From Liolophura sinensis (lineage: Eukaryota > Mollusca > Polyplacophora > Chitonida > Chitonidae): 64,000 bases of DNA. Below, piece by piece: positions 48,181-58,742 of this stretch. The notes beneath the pieces were generated by a model, which was given only the letters and a program-made list of their open reading frames with translations, made no database searches and was not told the DNA's origin. Position 1 is the first letter of the stretch. Each line of letters starts with the position of its first letter. The DNA is taken from NCBI RefSeq assembly GCF_032854445.1, contig NC_088304.1:23879704-23943703 (forward strand), read 5' to 3'. The translations under genes were made by a program, and so were the position numbers.

Positions 48181-48335
48181 ACTAGAATGCTATGCCAAAG
48201 ACACCAGACACCAAAAACAATGACTCTCTCAGACACATTATAGTGACACCGAGCCGACAAGTACATGGTCTATTCCTCTTAGGCTGAGCGCCAAGCGAGG
48301 CAATGTCCAGATTATTGATATTAAAGCCTTTGGAT
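48181..48335 (+). mobile_element. SINE-like fragment C
   Basis: 'ccaaagacaccagacaccaa', 'acattatagtgacaccgagc', 'gagcgccaagcgaggcaatg'. A related fragment is at 54630-54740 ('tgtcaaagacaccagacatg'). Both look like pieces of a SINE-B relative. Confidence 0.55.
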
Positions 48336-48403
48336 GTGAATCAGCATTGAAAAGAAAAAGATGTTTTCAACAGGAGTTGCTGACAAAAAAAAAAACGATT
48401 TTA

Positions 48404-48850
48404 ATTTATTCATTTATTCAATTGGATATTTAAGCCCTGCTTAAGAATATTTCACTTATATGACAAGCATTGTGGTGGGAGGAAACCAAGCACAGCCTGA
48501 GGGAAACCCACAACCATCCACAGGTTGTTGAAAGACATTCCCAGGACGGATTTCCACCACTCTTTTATCTAGAGCTGCTTCACTGAGACGCCTTACCAAA
48601 GGCAAGTAAGCCGCCCCACCTAAGCCATTATACTGATAACCAGTCGGGTCACTATCCCCTTCATGCCGAACGCCAAGTGAGGAAGTTACAACTTCCTCTC
48701 TTTAAAGTCTCAGGTGTGACTCGACACAGGATTGATCCTTGATCTACCGTTCCCGAAGTGGACGCTCTACCAACTGTGCTATCCGGGCCTGTCCCCATTC
48801 ACGTTTTATGACCGGAGAGCTGAGGCATGCTAACCACTGGGCCATGGAGG
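48404..48850 (-). mobile_element. SINE-A split by a nested SINE-B
   Basis: SINE-A tail and body occupy 48404-48541 and its head resumes at about 48795-48850 ('gaccggagagctgaggcatg', 'gctaaccactgggccatgga'). The insert at 48542-48794 is a SINE-B 3' part. A short GATTTTAA duplication flanks the outer element. Confidence 0.82.
48542..48794 (+). mobile_element. SINE-B nested in SINE-A
   Basis: 'aggacggatttccaccactc', 'gagacgccttaccaaaggca', 'gctctaccaactgtgctatc'. The 3' end resembles a tRNA gene in reverse, as in other copies. Confidence 0.85.
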
Positions 48851-48915
48851 CTACTACCAGATTTTAAGTACAAGCAAACCTGGTTGCACACATTTAACTT
48901 CACATGCTACTTTAC

Positions 48916-49018
48916 CAGGAAGATTCCCATCACTCTGTTGACCGTGTGGAGGAAGAGGTATGGGATCGTGTTGTTATCAATATGAAACAGAGCTTTCTCC
49001 AGAAACACTTTCTGATGG
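48916..49018 (-). CDS. ABCC/SUR-like exon: TMD2
   Basis: 103 bases from acceptor tgtccttgcag|CCATCAG to donor CTG|GTAAAG. It completes Gly from the previous exon and encodes HQKVFLEKALFHIDNNTIPY then LFLHTVNRVMGIFL. A second AG (ccatcag) follows closely, but only the first keeps frame with the preceding GG. It corresponds to SUR1 'ARFQQKLLEYTDSNN..FLTAANRWLEVR'. Confidence 0.9.
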
Positions 49019-49277
49019 CTGCAAGGACAAATCGGTATGACTGGTATGAGACATGGAGGGTTTAAACAAGTAAGCTCTACTGCAAACAGCAATCTGAAGA
49101 ATGTGTATCACTACTGGTACGTCCAGCTTGAATGGAGAAACGTAGAGAAGACAATACTCTGTGCATGAAAATCTATTACTGCACAAAGTACCAATGGGAG
49201 TAATTAGGTAAATAAAATGAAGCATGCACAATCTTTGATTACCTGGAAGATGTATGCTAAGTTTCACAGAAATAGGT

Positions 49278-49453
49278 TGAGTGCAATTTATGCACATTTT
49301 AAATTAGATTTTGAAGACAAAACTACAATGGTTGGATTAGACAGTTTCAGAGGTTGACTAAAAGTATAATTTTATCAGTCTACACAGAATGATGCCTTCA
49401 GAATATGCTTGAATAAACAACTGTAAACATGTGAAAAGGTTGAAGGATTACAG
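49278..49453 (-). mobile_element. MITE-D, 3'-shortened
   Basis: 'tgcaatttatgcacatttta' to 'gtgaaaaggttgaaggatta'; ends about 60 bases before exon 49517-49609. Confidence 0.83.
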
Positions 49454-49516
49454 TACATGTACATGTATGCAGGCTAAAGTCTGTTCAAACCAAAAATGTT
49501 CCCCATGCACTCTTAC

Positions 49517-49609
49517 CCAAAGGCTCGGATTGTCTGTAACCCGTTAAGGGTCTCTGAGAAATGAGAGAAAAGGGGTGACTTGGTCAAACTATCTAGTCGC
49601 TGTAACTCC
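49517..49609 (-). CDS. ABCC/SUR-like exon: TMD2 second cytoplasmic loop
   Basis: 93 bases from acceptor tctttgtacag to donor TTT GG|GTAAGA. It encodes [20 protein letters not shown] then [10 protein letters not shown]. It aligns to SUR1 '[20 protein letters not shown]' and 'VEGLTTIRAF'. The sequence S/P-hydrophobic-x-S-H-F-x-E-T is an ABCC family hallmark. Confidence 0.92.
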
Positions 49610-51302
49610 CTGTACAAAGAAATGGAAGAAAATACTAGAATAAGATGGTTGAAAATAGTTAAATTATCATACTAGGCACGTCTTCAATTCAGCCAAACCT
49701 TTAGGCCTGCTCTGAATTACCTCCCTTGTTACACAACAGCTACTATGACGTAGTGCGTAATTATTTTTTGACGTGTGGAACTACAAGAAGCAAGACCTTT
49801 TCTATTAAAGCATGCTGTACATTTACGCCATGTTATGATACAACAGTGACATTCACACATGTATTTTCCAAGCAACAGAATGTGAAAAAAAAAACAATAA
49901 AAGCCTTCAAGAGTCACATAACTATCGAGAGATCTTAAATGAAGTAAATGGTACGCAGCTTATGAGTTCGCCAAAACTGTTTATTATATTTACCAGGATT
50001 TAACATCACCTCCAAACAAATTAAATATAATACATAATGTTTTTCCTAGCTAGGCTTTCTAAATAAGTTTACAAAAGTAAAACCTGTCTTATAGCTAGGT
50101 TTTCAACCAGCTTATGTCACTTTAACTTGCCTTTCAGCCATTCTCTGAGGTCAAACCTAACTACAGCTTACTCCTGAAAACGGAGAGTGACCTGAAGGGA
50201 GGTAATTCAGTGCAAGCATATTCACAGGCGTTTCCATTTTCCCATCTGAACCTGTATTTTCCTTGATCTTGATCTAAAGCATACATGGTACACCTAGTTT
50301 TTTATTTCTTAGAGGGACATACTGACGACATCTAAAAAATTGTACTGTTATTTTAGACATCCTCTACATAAAGCTGAGACTTCCAGATGTGTACTGACAT
50401 GTATGCCACTTTCAGTTATTAATCGAATGTTCAGTTTTATTCGGGGATTTCCCTTCAACCATTTACTCATTCAAGTCGCTGTATTCAGAAAGCCTGATTT
50501 TTTTAGTCAGTTACCACCTCTTGTTCTATAGACGATGGCAGATGTTCAGCAAACTTGAAATGTCAGTCACGGTATTGTGTTGTAATTATGTGGTCTACCA
50601 CGGAGCTTTAGTTCTGCCATGCTGATCGCTGGGTATTACCAATACTTTATAAAAATGTATCGATAGAAAGCAAGATCCTATTTTGTTCACTAGACTTTCA
50701 ATTCGCTTTCAATCTATGGTATTCTTTACATGTGCGGTCGATGAGCGAACGCTGTACTGTACGAATCTCTGTTCTGCCTCATTTCCATGTTATCTCGTCG
50801 GGTGGACAGTTTAGATCGGTGACGGATTTCCCCTTGTAATTCTCTTAATTGACATTTTTCGGAAAATACAGGCCCAGGAAGTTTAGTTAGAAGTCAAATG
50901 CAACTCATTTTTTTTTTTACTTAGCTGAACCAACTCAAAAATTCAGAATTTTCTTTCGGCGGTATGTCCCATAATACCTAGTATATGATTTGGCCTAACC
51001 CGTAAAAGTACAATACAGTTATCATCTTTCTTCAAAAGATGCAAAAAAGGCTTTAAGCTACAGTTTCTGTAAGGTCTCCTGTACTAGTATATGCATAAAC
51101 AATGATATACCTGTAAATACATGTGTATGGAGCGCTCAAACTGCATGTACACCAATCAATGCTAGAGTACTTTCTACATCTTTAAAGCAAATGAACTACT
51201 TGATCTAAAATTTAAGGTTGTTAGTTCTACAGTGGTATGAGAAAATGAACTTAGCATAGGTAAAGATAACTAAAGTGTAGATTTAAAAAGAGCACGCCTC
51301 AC
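49610..51302. other. ABCC intron without repeats
   Basis: 1.7 kb intron between exons 51303-51460 and 49517-49609. I see no SINE, MITE or tandem array in it, unlike most other introns of this gene. Confidence 0.5.
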
Positions 51303-51460
51303 CTGGATGTGGCCAGGTAGAACTTCTGTACCATGATGTAGAGTACTGTCAGAGGGATGATGAGTAAGAGGAAGTAAGGTGTACTGATCGTCACGACAAC
51401 CACACCTGCCACACAGCCTAACACAGAGCGCGATAAGTGTGCCACACGTGCTCCCATTTT
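51303..51460 (-). CDS. ABCC/SUR-like exon: TMD2 helices
   Basis: 158 bases from acceptor ttttaacag to donor TCC AG|GTGAGG. It encodes KMGARVAHLSRSVLGCVAGV, the membrane stretch VVVTISTPYFLLLIIPLTVL and YIMVQKFYLATS. The order hydrophobic pair then 'QKFYLATSRELQRL' matches SUR1 'QKYFRVASRDLQQL'. Starts phase 0, ends phase 2. Confidence 0.9.
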
Positions 51461-51775
51461 CTGTTAAAAATGCACAAAATGTAAACCAAAAGTGTCACCA
51501 ACAAAAAAAAAAAAAAAATGTTTACAAAATGACAAGGGTTCAAAACCACAAAATTTATAAAGCAAAAAAATATAACTATACTGCAGCAAAAAGTCCAGGA
51601 ACTCATTTTAAAACAATATTTGTTCAGTTGGGGGTGGGTGAGGAGGTTAGTTCTTTTTTATGGGACAGAGAAGTAAGAAAAAGCTTGAACTGAAGAAACA
51701 AAGTGCCTTTCCAAGGGTTCTAGAGACAGTGTAAGTTTTTAGGAGACTAGCAAAGGGTACAGAATTGAGCCTTAC

Positions 51776-51845
51776 CAGATCAATGGCAGCTGTGTCAGCT
51801 GAAAATCGATTTAAAATACGGCCACTAGGCGTCGTGTCGAAAAAC
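51776..51845 (-). CDS. ABCC/SUR-like exon: TMD2 intracellular loop (FFDTTPSGRILNRFS)
   Basis: 70 bases from acceptor ttttgttttgtag to donor CTG|GTAAGG. With the leftover AG of the previous exon it encodes RFFDTTPSGRILNRFSADTA then AIDL. This is the strongly conserved ABCC cytoplasmic loop of TMD2 (SUR1 FFETTPLGSILNRFSSD) that couples to the NBDs. Confidence 0.93.
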
Positions 51846-52041
51846 CTACAAAACAAAAACCACCAATTCTTATTCACATTAAACATTTGTGTATTGTAAA
51901 TCATTTAAATTTTAATGACAATCTGGTTACCACTGCAACATGCGAGTTGAATAAATAGGACGGGCAAAAAGCAGCCTCATCAATATGCATGTTCCAATCA
52001 CAGATTTAACAATTGCTACATAATTCGTTGAGTTAATGCTA

Positions 52042-52248
52042 CTGTATTTCTTCAACCTTTTCACATGTTTGCAAAGTGTATACTGAAGATTTTATTCTTT
52101 GTAGATTGATAAAATTATACCTTTTACAAAGCTCTCAAATTGGTCAATTTAACCAACGTAGTTTCACCTCCAAAATCTAATTACAAATGTGCATAAATTG
52201 CACTGAAAGTTGCTGTTTCATGTGTGAAAAGGTTGAGGAATTAGGGTA
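52042..52248 (+). mobile_element. MITE-D in ABCC intron
   Basis: 'ctgtatttcttcaacctttt' to 'gaaaaggttgaggaattagg'. Confidence 0.87.
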
Positions 52249-52951
52249 TGTGCCACAGACATGTATACATGTACATGCCTATATTTGGTGTTACTGGAAG
52301 ATAAACGACAAGCTGGTTGCCATGGAAAGATGCAGAGTGAATCAAACCCTCTCATCAACTGACTGTATAGATGTGCCTCTGATTTATTTCTTTGCAACAT
52401 TGCAATGTAAATTTACATGCAACATTTCAATGTAAATCTACATTCTATACACATCGTTGTCAAGCGCCTTATATGTTTGACAACAATGTTAGAATAGACA
52501 TCAAAACATTGCAAAGAAATACATCAGAAATTGTTCTCTATATAGAAAGTATAGTGTTATTCTCTCTCAAGTTCATAAACGCCTCTTACAGCATTTGTAC
52601 ATTTATGCACTGTAAATTAACTTTAAAAGCTTCTTCAGTTATACAGCAACTACAGACATTCTTTGAATGAGCGCACAGATACAAGACAGATGAAAAATAC
52701 AGTGCCTATAGATACTTAAACAAAATATTTTCAGCAGCACTAAAAATCCAGTTTTAGAACTGTCTTCAACCCAAACACAGTGCTGCACCCACTCTACGAA
52801 CCGGTAGCAAACTGCACCTGGTGTCACTATGGTAAATGGGCTTAAGGGAGCATTGTAGAGTGGACTCCAGGTATCCTTTTATCTCACAAAGAGTATGCAC
52901 TGTGATCTAAATGGTATGAACACAAGGTTAACACAAACTGTATATCTGTAC

Positions 52952-53121
52952 CTAATAGGTGACAGGATGATGTTCCTCAGCATCCGGAGATGCAGACGAC
53001 AGGCGGCCATGAAGATGATGAACTGTTCTGCCAGGGTTGTGATCAGGGTAAGCAGGACGGCAGATACGCAGAGAATGAAGTATACGTGGATGTAGTAACC
53101 TGTCTCCTTGTCTGTCAGCTC
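52952..53121 (-). CDS. ABCC/SUR-like exon: TMD2 helices
   Basis: 170 bases from acceptor gacatgtcag to donor ATT AG|GTACAG. It encodes ELTDKETGYYIHVYFILCVS, the hydrophobic AVLLTLITTLAEQFIIFMAA, then CRLHLRMLRNIILSPI. Ending at 'SPI(R)' immediately before FFDTTP matches SUR 'LAPMRFFETTP'. The SINE at 53153-53417 begins about 30 bases upstream of the acceptor, so branch point and pyrimidine signals must lie in a very short stretch or inside the SINE edge. Confidence 0.9.
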
Positions 53122-53152
53122 CTGACATGTCAACGGACAAATGTCTCATTAT

Positions 53153-53417
53153 TTATTTATTTGACTGGTGTTTTACGTTGTACTCAAGAATATTTCACTT
53201 GTAAGGCGGCGGCCGCCAACATTACGGTGGGAGGAAACCGAGCAGAGGTGGAAGAGGAAACCCATGACCATCTGCCGGTTGCTGACAGACCTTTGAACGT
53301 ATGACCAGAGAGGAAGCCAGCAGGAGCTGGACTTGAACTCACATCGCCCTTATTGGTGAGAGACTCCTGCGTCATCGTGCTGGTGTGCTAACCCCCCTCG
53401 GCCACGGAAGCCCCCCT
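53153..53417 (-). mobile_element. SINE-A, full length with TSD, next to a splice acceptor
   Basis: Complete element from tail to 'cggccacggaagccccc'. TCTCATTAT at 53144-53152 and 53418-53426 is the target-site duplication. It lies about 30 bases upstream of the acceptor of exon 52952-53121. Confidence 0.93.
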
Positions 53418-54037
53418 TCTCATTATACTTTACTACACATATTTGTTAATGCCTTTATACTTGCGAATATTTCTCTCATATTAGATGGCAGACAATTTTT
53501 TGTACGCGATGGCAGCCAATTTTTTGTTTGGAGAAAACCAAAGTGGCTGGGTAAACCACCAACCTCATAACAGTGTGCATATTGTTAGTTGCAAAGCTTA
53601 CTCAGCCATAGGATACGGAAATATAATGTGTCAGAAACCCTCATGTGAAGGTTACTCACACCACCTACTTCCATATTCCATCACTGTGTAACCATGCAAT
53701 GAATTTACCCTGCAAAAGACCCGTCAATTCTTCCCCAGAAACCGGTGTATAGGTAAGTCACTTCAGCAATCTCGCCACTGTATTTACAACCGCACCAAGG
53801 GAGAGAATCGTGTCAGCAGACACATGACATCAGCTGTAGGATACTGGAATATACATGTCCTCCATTACAATTACAAGCCAAACAATGACACCATCACTGC
53901 AGCTGAGGTACTGGTTTTTGTGTCTTCACCTGTTTCTAAACAAACACCAATTGGCTTTGAAACTAACAATGACATCAGAGCAATTATTATGAATCCTGAC
54001 AGTGTACAAGTTCTACATGTAGGTATTAGCTACCTAG

Positions 54038-54170
54038 TAAGGGTATGTTGGTGAGTGTACCCATAAGCCTTTGGTACCTGACCACAGAGTTCACATGCCC
54101 CGCCCACACAGACAGCCAGTCATCTGCAGCCACCATCAGAGACTGACCACCTGACATTATCTCAGTGATT
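54038..54170 (-). pseudogene. partial duplicate of TMD2 exon 54209-54435
   Basis: About 130 bases that align to 54184-54312 with roughly 80% identity by eye, at an offset of about 145 bases. Minus-strand translation is QSLMVAADDWLSVWAGHVNS then VVRYQRLMG, against QSLVVAADYWLSVWAGRVDA in the real exon. The copy lacks the first half of the exon, changes the conserved Tyr of DYW to Asp, and has a GTACAC in place of the GTAGGC donor. An AG (ataatgtcag) sits just upstream. It may be a decaying duplicate or an alternative exon. Confidence 0.75.
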
Positions 54171-54208
54171 TATACTACCTATAAAGGGGTGTATGTTAGT
54201 GAGCCTAC

Positions 54209-54435
54209 CTGTAAGCCAGTAGTGTTGTACCTGACCACAGCGTCCACACGCCCCGCCCACACAGACAGCCAGTAGTCCGCGGCCACCACCAGGGACTGAC
54301 GGGCCAACTTTAAGACCACCAGGAGCACGACCAACCAGAGGGAGCAGGCACGCAGGAAGGAGAAGTAGATGTGTCGTGATACGGACCCAGTCTCCTTGTG
54401 CTCCTCCTTAATTAGCTGACCCGTGGTGCTGTCAC
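54209..54435 (-). CDS. ABCC/SUR-like exon: linker end and first TMD2 helix
   Basis: 227 bases from acceptor cttcttcag to donor CAG|GTAGGC. It reads DSTTGQLIKEEHKETGSVSR (the 'E-E-x-x-E-T-G-x-V-S' hallmark before ABCC TMD2), then a hydrophobic helix around CSLWLVVLLVVLKLARQSL, then VVAADYWLSVWAG, matching SUR1 'VLVAIDYWLAKW'. It ends VVRYNTTGLQ, which includes an N-x-T sequon in the first extracellular loop. A closer GT at 'GTC AG|GTAC' would break the frame, so the GTAGGC donor was chosen. A diverged copy of the second half of this exon lies at 54038-54170. Confidence 0.88.
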
Positions 54436-54549
54436 CTGAAGAAGGGATTCATTTATTTACATATCAATTTACTATTACTATAGTACTGATTTGCATTTTT
54501 TGTCCTAGGCTGCACTTGTATCGACATATGTATGCCTGGGTAGTAGAGT

Positions 54550-54745
54550 CGTAGATTACTTAATAATTTTTCAGTCATAGGGCAACGAGGAGTCATTAGG
54601 TGTGTAAATATACTGTTTCTTTTAGCGATAGGGCAAATCCATGCTGCCGAAGTGCTGTCGCTACTGAAATATTATGTCAAAGACACCAGACATGACACCC
54701 CATCCAGTGCTTATCTGACACCAGACCAAATCACGTGAATGTCAT
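54550..54745 (+). mobile_element. SINE-B/C-like fragment
   Basis: 'ttaataatttttcagtcata' and 'aacgaggagtcattaggtgt' (SINE-B start), then 'gtcaaagacaccagacatga' (shared with 48190-48215). Confidence 0.6.
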
Positions 54746-54874
54746 GTTAGAAATATTTTCCCGTCACATCAGGGAAATTGTACAGAAACCATGAAAGATT
54801 TTAGTTCATTGGTCGTATCAGTTAAACACTTTTCAGAGCCATGGAGTAAATTTGGTTCCCTTAAAACTGTTCCA

Positions 54875-55142
54875 TTTACTTATTCATTCGATTGGTGTTT
54901 TATGCCGTACTCAAGAATATTTCACTTATACGACGGTGGCCAAAATTATGGTGGGAGGAAACCAGGAACAGCCCGGGGTAAACCCACGACCACCCACAAG
55001 TTGCTGGCAGACCTTCCCACATACAACCGGAGCAGAAGCCAGCATGAGCTGGACTTGAACTCACAGCGACCGCTTTGGTGAGAGGCTCCTGGGTCATTAC
55101 TCTGTGCTAGCGCGCTAACCACAACTAAGCAACAGAGGTCTC
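54875..55142 (-). mobile_element. SINE-A, full length
   Basis: Tail to 'caacagaggtctcc'. TAAAACTGTTC on the left and TAAAACGGTTC on the right look like a target-site duplication with one change. Confidence 0.92.
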
Positions 55143-55997
55143 CTAAAACGGTTCTAAAAATTGCCTCTAGTTCCTTTTGTGAGTTGGTTGCAGTACAGTC
55201 ACATTTCAGTCGAACACCCTACGCCACAATGGTCTCACCATGCTCCCATCGTATGCGTATGAAAGGCCCACAATCTGACCAGGATTCGTGTATAATGGTG
55301 CCACCACGGTACCATCAAGGCCTGATGATCCAGGAGTGATTTTATGACAACGACCTAACAGCTACATGTGTATGTTCTTGGACGTGAAAAAGCATGAAAA
55401 CTCTACATTATAGTAAATATTTAGATGTCTGTAGATTATTTACAACAGCTAAATGATGACGTCACAGCATCATTGGCCTATGTTCTCAAATCTGTACAAG
55501 TGTGTAAGTTTTAAACCTACATTGTATCATATAGGCTAGGCGTACACAATAGTCCAGGAAGTAGGCTATAAAACACCGGTGCTACAGACTCGAATGTAAC
55601 AATGCAGGAAAAATTACTTGTCAATGCATGCAGACAGGATGGATTTTCCCTAAATAAGTTTGTTACAAACACAGCATGAACACTGGCAAATTCTGATGAG
55701 GATAGCAGGGTGATAACCTCATGATGGCACAATGATGGTCAGGACGGCAGTAGAGAGTGGATCAGGGTCATCACATGATGGCCAGACCCTTCGCGTATGG
55801 TCAGGTTATGATGGGCGAAGGATATTCGGCTAGGATCCAGCTGTACTGTAGCTCTTTCAAGATACTGACACAATCCTAACACAACTGAATATTTGTACCA
55901 ATAATGGTTTCATTCCCAGAATTTCATTCACTTCATGGGTTAATAATAAGGTTTTGAAAATGATAAAGAATGAGAATTCTGCTAAGACAAACATTAC

Positions 55998-56100
55998 CAT
56001 TGTCCAAACCATCTCCATCCTCTGAGCTAGCCTCTGTCATCACGGACAATTTGGACAGTTGTCTACCCGAAGCCACGCCTAGCAACCGCATTCCCTGGGA
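55998..56100 (-). CDS. ABCC/SUR-like exon: linker
   Basis: 103 bases from acceptor ttattcag|TCC to donor AAT G|GTAATG. It encodes SQGMRLLGVASGRQLSKLSV then MTEASSEDGDGLDN. It is rich in Ser and acidic residues, as expected for the regulatory linker between NBD1 and TMD2. SUR1 has a comparable position 'LSRAMSSRDG' followed by an acidic run. Starts phase 0, ends phase 1; the following exon supplies GT. Confidence 0.75.
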
Positions 56101-56174
56101 CTGAATAAAGCACAGGTCCAGAAACAAGACAAATGTTAGCTCATGAAAATCATGATGTAGATAGTTCAATTTAG

Positions 56175-56398
56175 GTGGTATTTCAATGGTGGCTAGCGTA
56201 ACACTGGACAGAAACCCCGAGCAGAGCAGTGGAAAACAAACGACCATCTGCAGGTTCCTGAAAGAGCTTCGTATGCATGACCAGAGAGCGAGCCATGCAA
56301 CATGAGTTGGACTTGAACTCGCAACAACTGCATTGATGGAAGGCTCAAGGCTCACCGTCCTGCGTTAGCAGGCTAACTGCTAGGCCACAGAAGCCTCT
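56175..56398 (-). mobile_element. SINE-A, old copy without tail
   Basis: Diverged body ('gaaaccccgagcagagcagt') and head ('gttggacttgaactcgcaac', 'gctaggccacagaagcctc'). Begins 75 bases upstream of the linker exon 55998-56100. Confidence 0.8.
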
Positions 56399-57192
56399 TG
56401 AAAGAGCAACCAGCAAGTACATGTAAATTATAGAAAGTAAGTAATCTTTTCAATATTCTCCACATATTTGTATTCCCTACAAACCCATGTATGCACTTGG
56501 GTTAATTAAGTTAAATATGTGCCAGCCTTTTGAATGTAGTAAAGAGTTTATCAATGCTGTAAAGGTTCTTCCAGATGATATGTCACAATCGCGACAAGCT
56601 AAAAAGAAAAGGACTTAAAAATATAGCATGCATCTTCTAAAAGGCAATATCACTCCCATTCCAAATATGATTGTCAAGCTACCTGTATTTTTACACTATT
56701 TTTTTTACGGTGAATAAAATGAAAGCAAAGAATGAGGTTGCATGGTGGACTCATTGGACCATATAAATAACACTGAAGCACAGTGATGTCACCCGTAATT
56801 TTTACCTGCTTAACATGCTCGGATTGATATATTTCTCCATTCAACATGAATATTCATATTGTACTGCAGTACATCTACACCTGCATTTAATGTGGACAGA
56901 CATGTATAACAGTTCTAGCATGTATGAAAGACCGATTTGAATCTGAAGAATGAATCTATGATGCTACTGTCCTTCAGTAACATGGCCAAAACAGTCCACC
57001 CTAAAATCTAAATGTCTTTTAATTTTTTTTGTTTTTTTTTGCACTTCATTTGGTGACGAAAAAATATGTAAAAATATCATGAAAACCATATTTGGAATCT
57101 AGCCTTTCGGACACCATTACATTATAAAAAGGTGGCCTATTGTGTATAAAGTCCTAACTACATGTACATCAGTTTAACACCTGTGTGTTTAC

Positions 57193-57318
57193 CTGAAGTG
57201 ACCCCCTGCGTGACTGACTTTCCACGTCCAACTTGACCTGCTCTGTGTCTGAGCCGGGCCTTGACCCACACATGGGCTCAGGGGAGTCACGGAACTTTGC
57301 TCATTCTCTTCCTTCTTC
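57193..57318 (-). CDS. ABCC/SUR-like exon: NBD1-TMD2 linker, apparent 1-base frameshift
   Basis: 126 bases from a strong acceptor (ttttttttgtttgcag) to donor CAG|GTAAAC. The incoming phase (2) reads KKKEENEQSS and stays open to the end, but in that frame the next exon hits a stop. The frame that joins the next exon in phase reads AKFRD, SPEPMCGSRPGSDTEQ, VKLDVESQ and RRGSLQ. That is typical of an acidic, Ser-rich ABCC linker and includes a PKA-type RRGS site, but it has TGA just before it. One additional base near 57300 would join both parts. Possible causes are an assembly or base-call error, a real frameshift allele, or use of a weaker internal acceptor with a different upstream donor. Confidence 0.62.
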
Positions 57319-57362
57319 CTGCAAACAAAAAAAAAGACAACAGACAATAACATGTATGATCG

Positions 57363-57905
57363 ACTGACAAATGCACTCAACTCTAGATCACATCAAGCGT
57401 TACTGGATTGGAAGGGCAAGGTTTTTCATACAGCACTAACAAATGCACTCAAGGGTTAACTAGATCACAGCAAGTGTTATTGGATTGGACGGCCAAGGGT
57501 TTCACACACCACTGAAAAATGCACCAAAGGGTCAACTCTAGATCACAGCAAGTGTTATTGGATTGGACGGCCAAGGTTTTCATACACCACTGACAAATGC
57601 ACCCAAGGGTCAACTCTAGATCACAGCAAGTGTTACTGGATTGGATGGCCAAGGTTTTCATACACCACTGACAAATGCACCCAAGGGTCAACTCTAGATC
57701 ACAGCAAGTGTTACTGGATTGGATGGCCAAGGTTTTCATACACCACTGACAAATGCACCCAAGGGTCAACTCTAGATCACAGCAAGTGTTACTGGATTGG
57801 ACGGCCAAGGTTTTCATACACCACTGACAAATGCACCCAAGGGTCAACTCTAGATCACAGCAAGTGTTACTGGATTGGATGGGCAAGGTTTTCATACACA
57901 AATGC
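57363..57905. repeat. 78-bp minisatellite in linker intron
   Basis: About 6.5 units of 78 bases, marked by 'gtgttactggattgga' at 57473, 57551, 57629, 57707, 57785 and 57863. It starts about 45 bases upstream of the acceptor of exon 57193-57318 but contains no exon sequence that I can see. The unit length is a multiple of three, hence a long spurious minus-strand reading frame. Confidence 0.93.
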
Positions 57906-57932
57906 ACCCGAGTAGCATGTAATACCTTAATT

Positions 57933-58066
57933 CTTCAACCTTTTCAACTGCCTCTGCAAGTATTTTGACAGAACCATTAGATGAAGAGAAATAATTTGCA
58001 AAGATTTATGAAGCTTGCATCTTTTGTAGCATCATTTTCATGATAATTGTATGCACAATTTCCGCT
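57933..58066 (+). mobile_element. MITE-E fragment
   Basis: 'cttaattcttcaaccttttc' then 'gcttgcatcttttgtagcat' and 'catgataattgtatgcacaa'. Confidence 0.6.
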
Positions 58067-58161
58067 AAAAAAAGATTTGCAGTACATGTTTTCTGATTTT
58101 GAGTTGAGTCAGATTATGATTACTCTGGGATTAAGACAGACGTCTATCTTAATCCTAGGAT

Positions 58162-58358
58162 TACCCTATTTGCTCAACAATTTTGCATATGAAAGACAAC
58201 TTTCAGTTTCATTTATGCATCTTTCTTTAATGATTTTAGAGACAAAATTAAATTGGTTTGGTTGGCTAATCTCAGAGTTTCACATAAAATATAATTTTCA
58301 TGAGTCTACACAGAAAAAAAATATCTTGCAAATATATCAAAAGGTTGAAAAATTACAA
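58162..58358 (-). mobile_element. MITE-D in ABCC intron
   Basis: 'taccctatttgctcaacaat' to 'aaaaggttgaaaaattac'; adjacent to MITE-E at 57933-58066. Confidence 0.8.
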
Positions 58359-58423
58359 CAATTGGCAACTGCTTTCTGAATAACAGGTAAATGTAAGTCG
58401 TATTTGAGATGTGAGTTATCTGG

Positions 58424-58642
58424 GGTCAATTTCTCAAAGACATTTCTAACTTAAGTCAAAATTTAAAACATAGTCACAATGCTTAATTTTTGGTTTAAGA
58501 AGTTGAAATTTTTCACACTTTTGTCTTGAGATAACATTGATGAGGTGGTCAAAATTTTATTTTACAAGGCTTGAAAATAAGATCTTAAATAATCTTTCAA
58601 ATTTTGACTTATGTCAAAACTGGCTTTGTTGAATTGGTTCCT
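58424..58642. repeat. dispersed repeat H, shorter copy
   Basis: Inverted ends: 'aacttaagtcaaaatttaaa' near the left and 'caaattttgacttatgtcaa' near the right. Likely a MITE-type element. Confidence 0.6.
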
Positions 58643-58742
58643 GGGCAACACATAATTCTTATCGTATCTAAGTTGTGAGTTATCTTCGTCCTAACAAATA
58701 AATGTTATTTGTGTTATCAGGGTGATGAGTTATCGGAAAAAT

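Noticed and set aside
54213-54222. Earlier donor GTC AG|GTACAA in the first TMD2 exon
   Set aside because: It would leave phase 2 and bring a stop (TGA) at the start of the next exon; the GTAGGC donor at 54208 keeps the frame.
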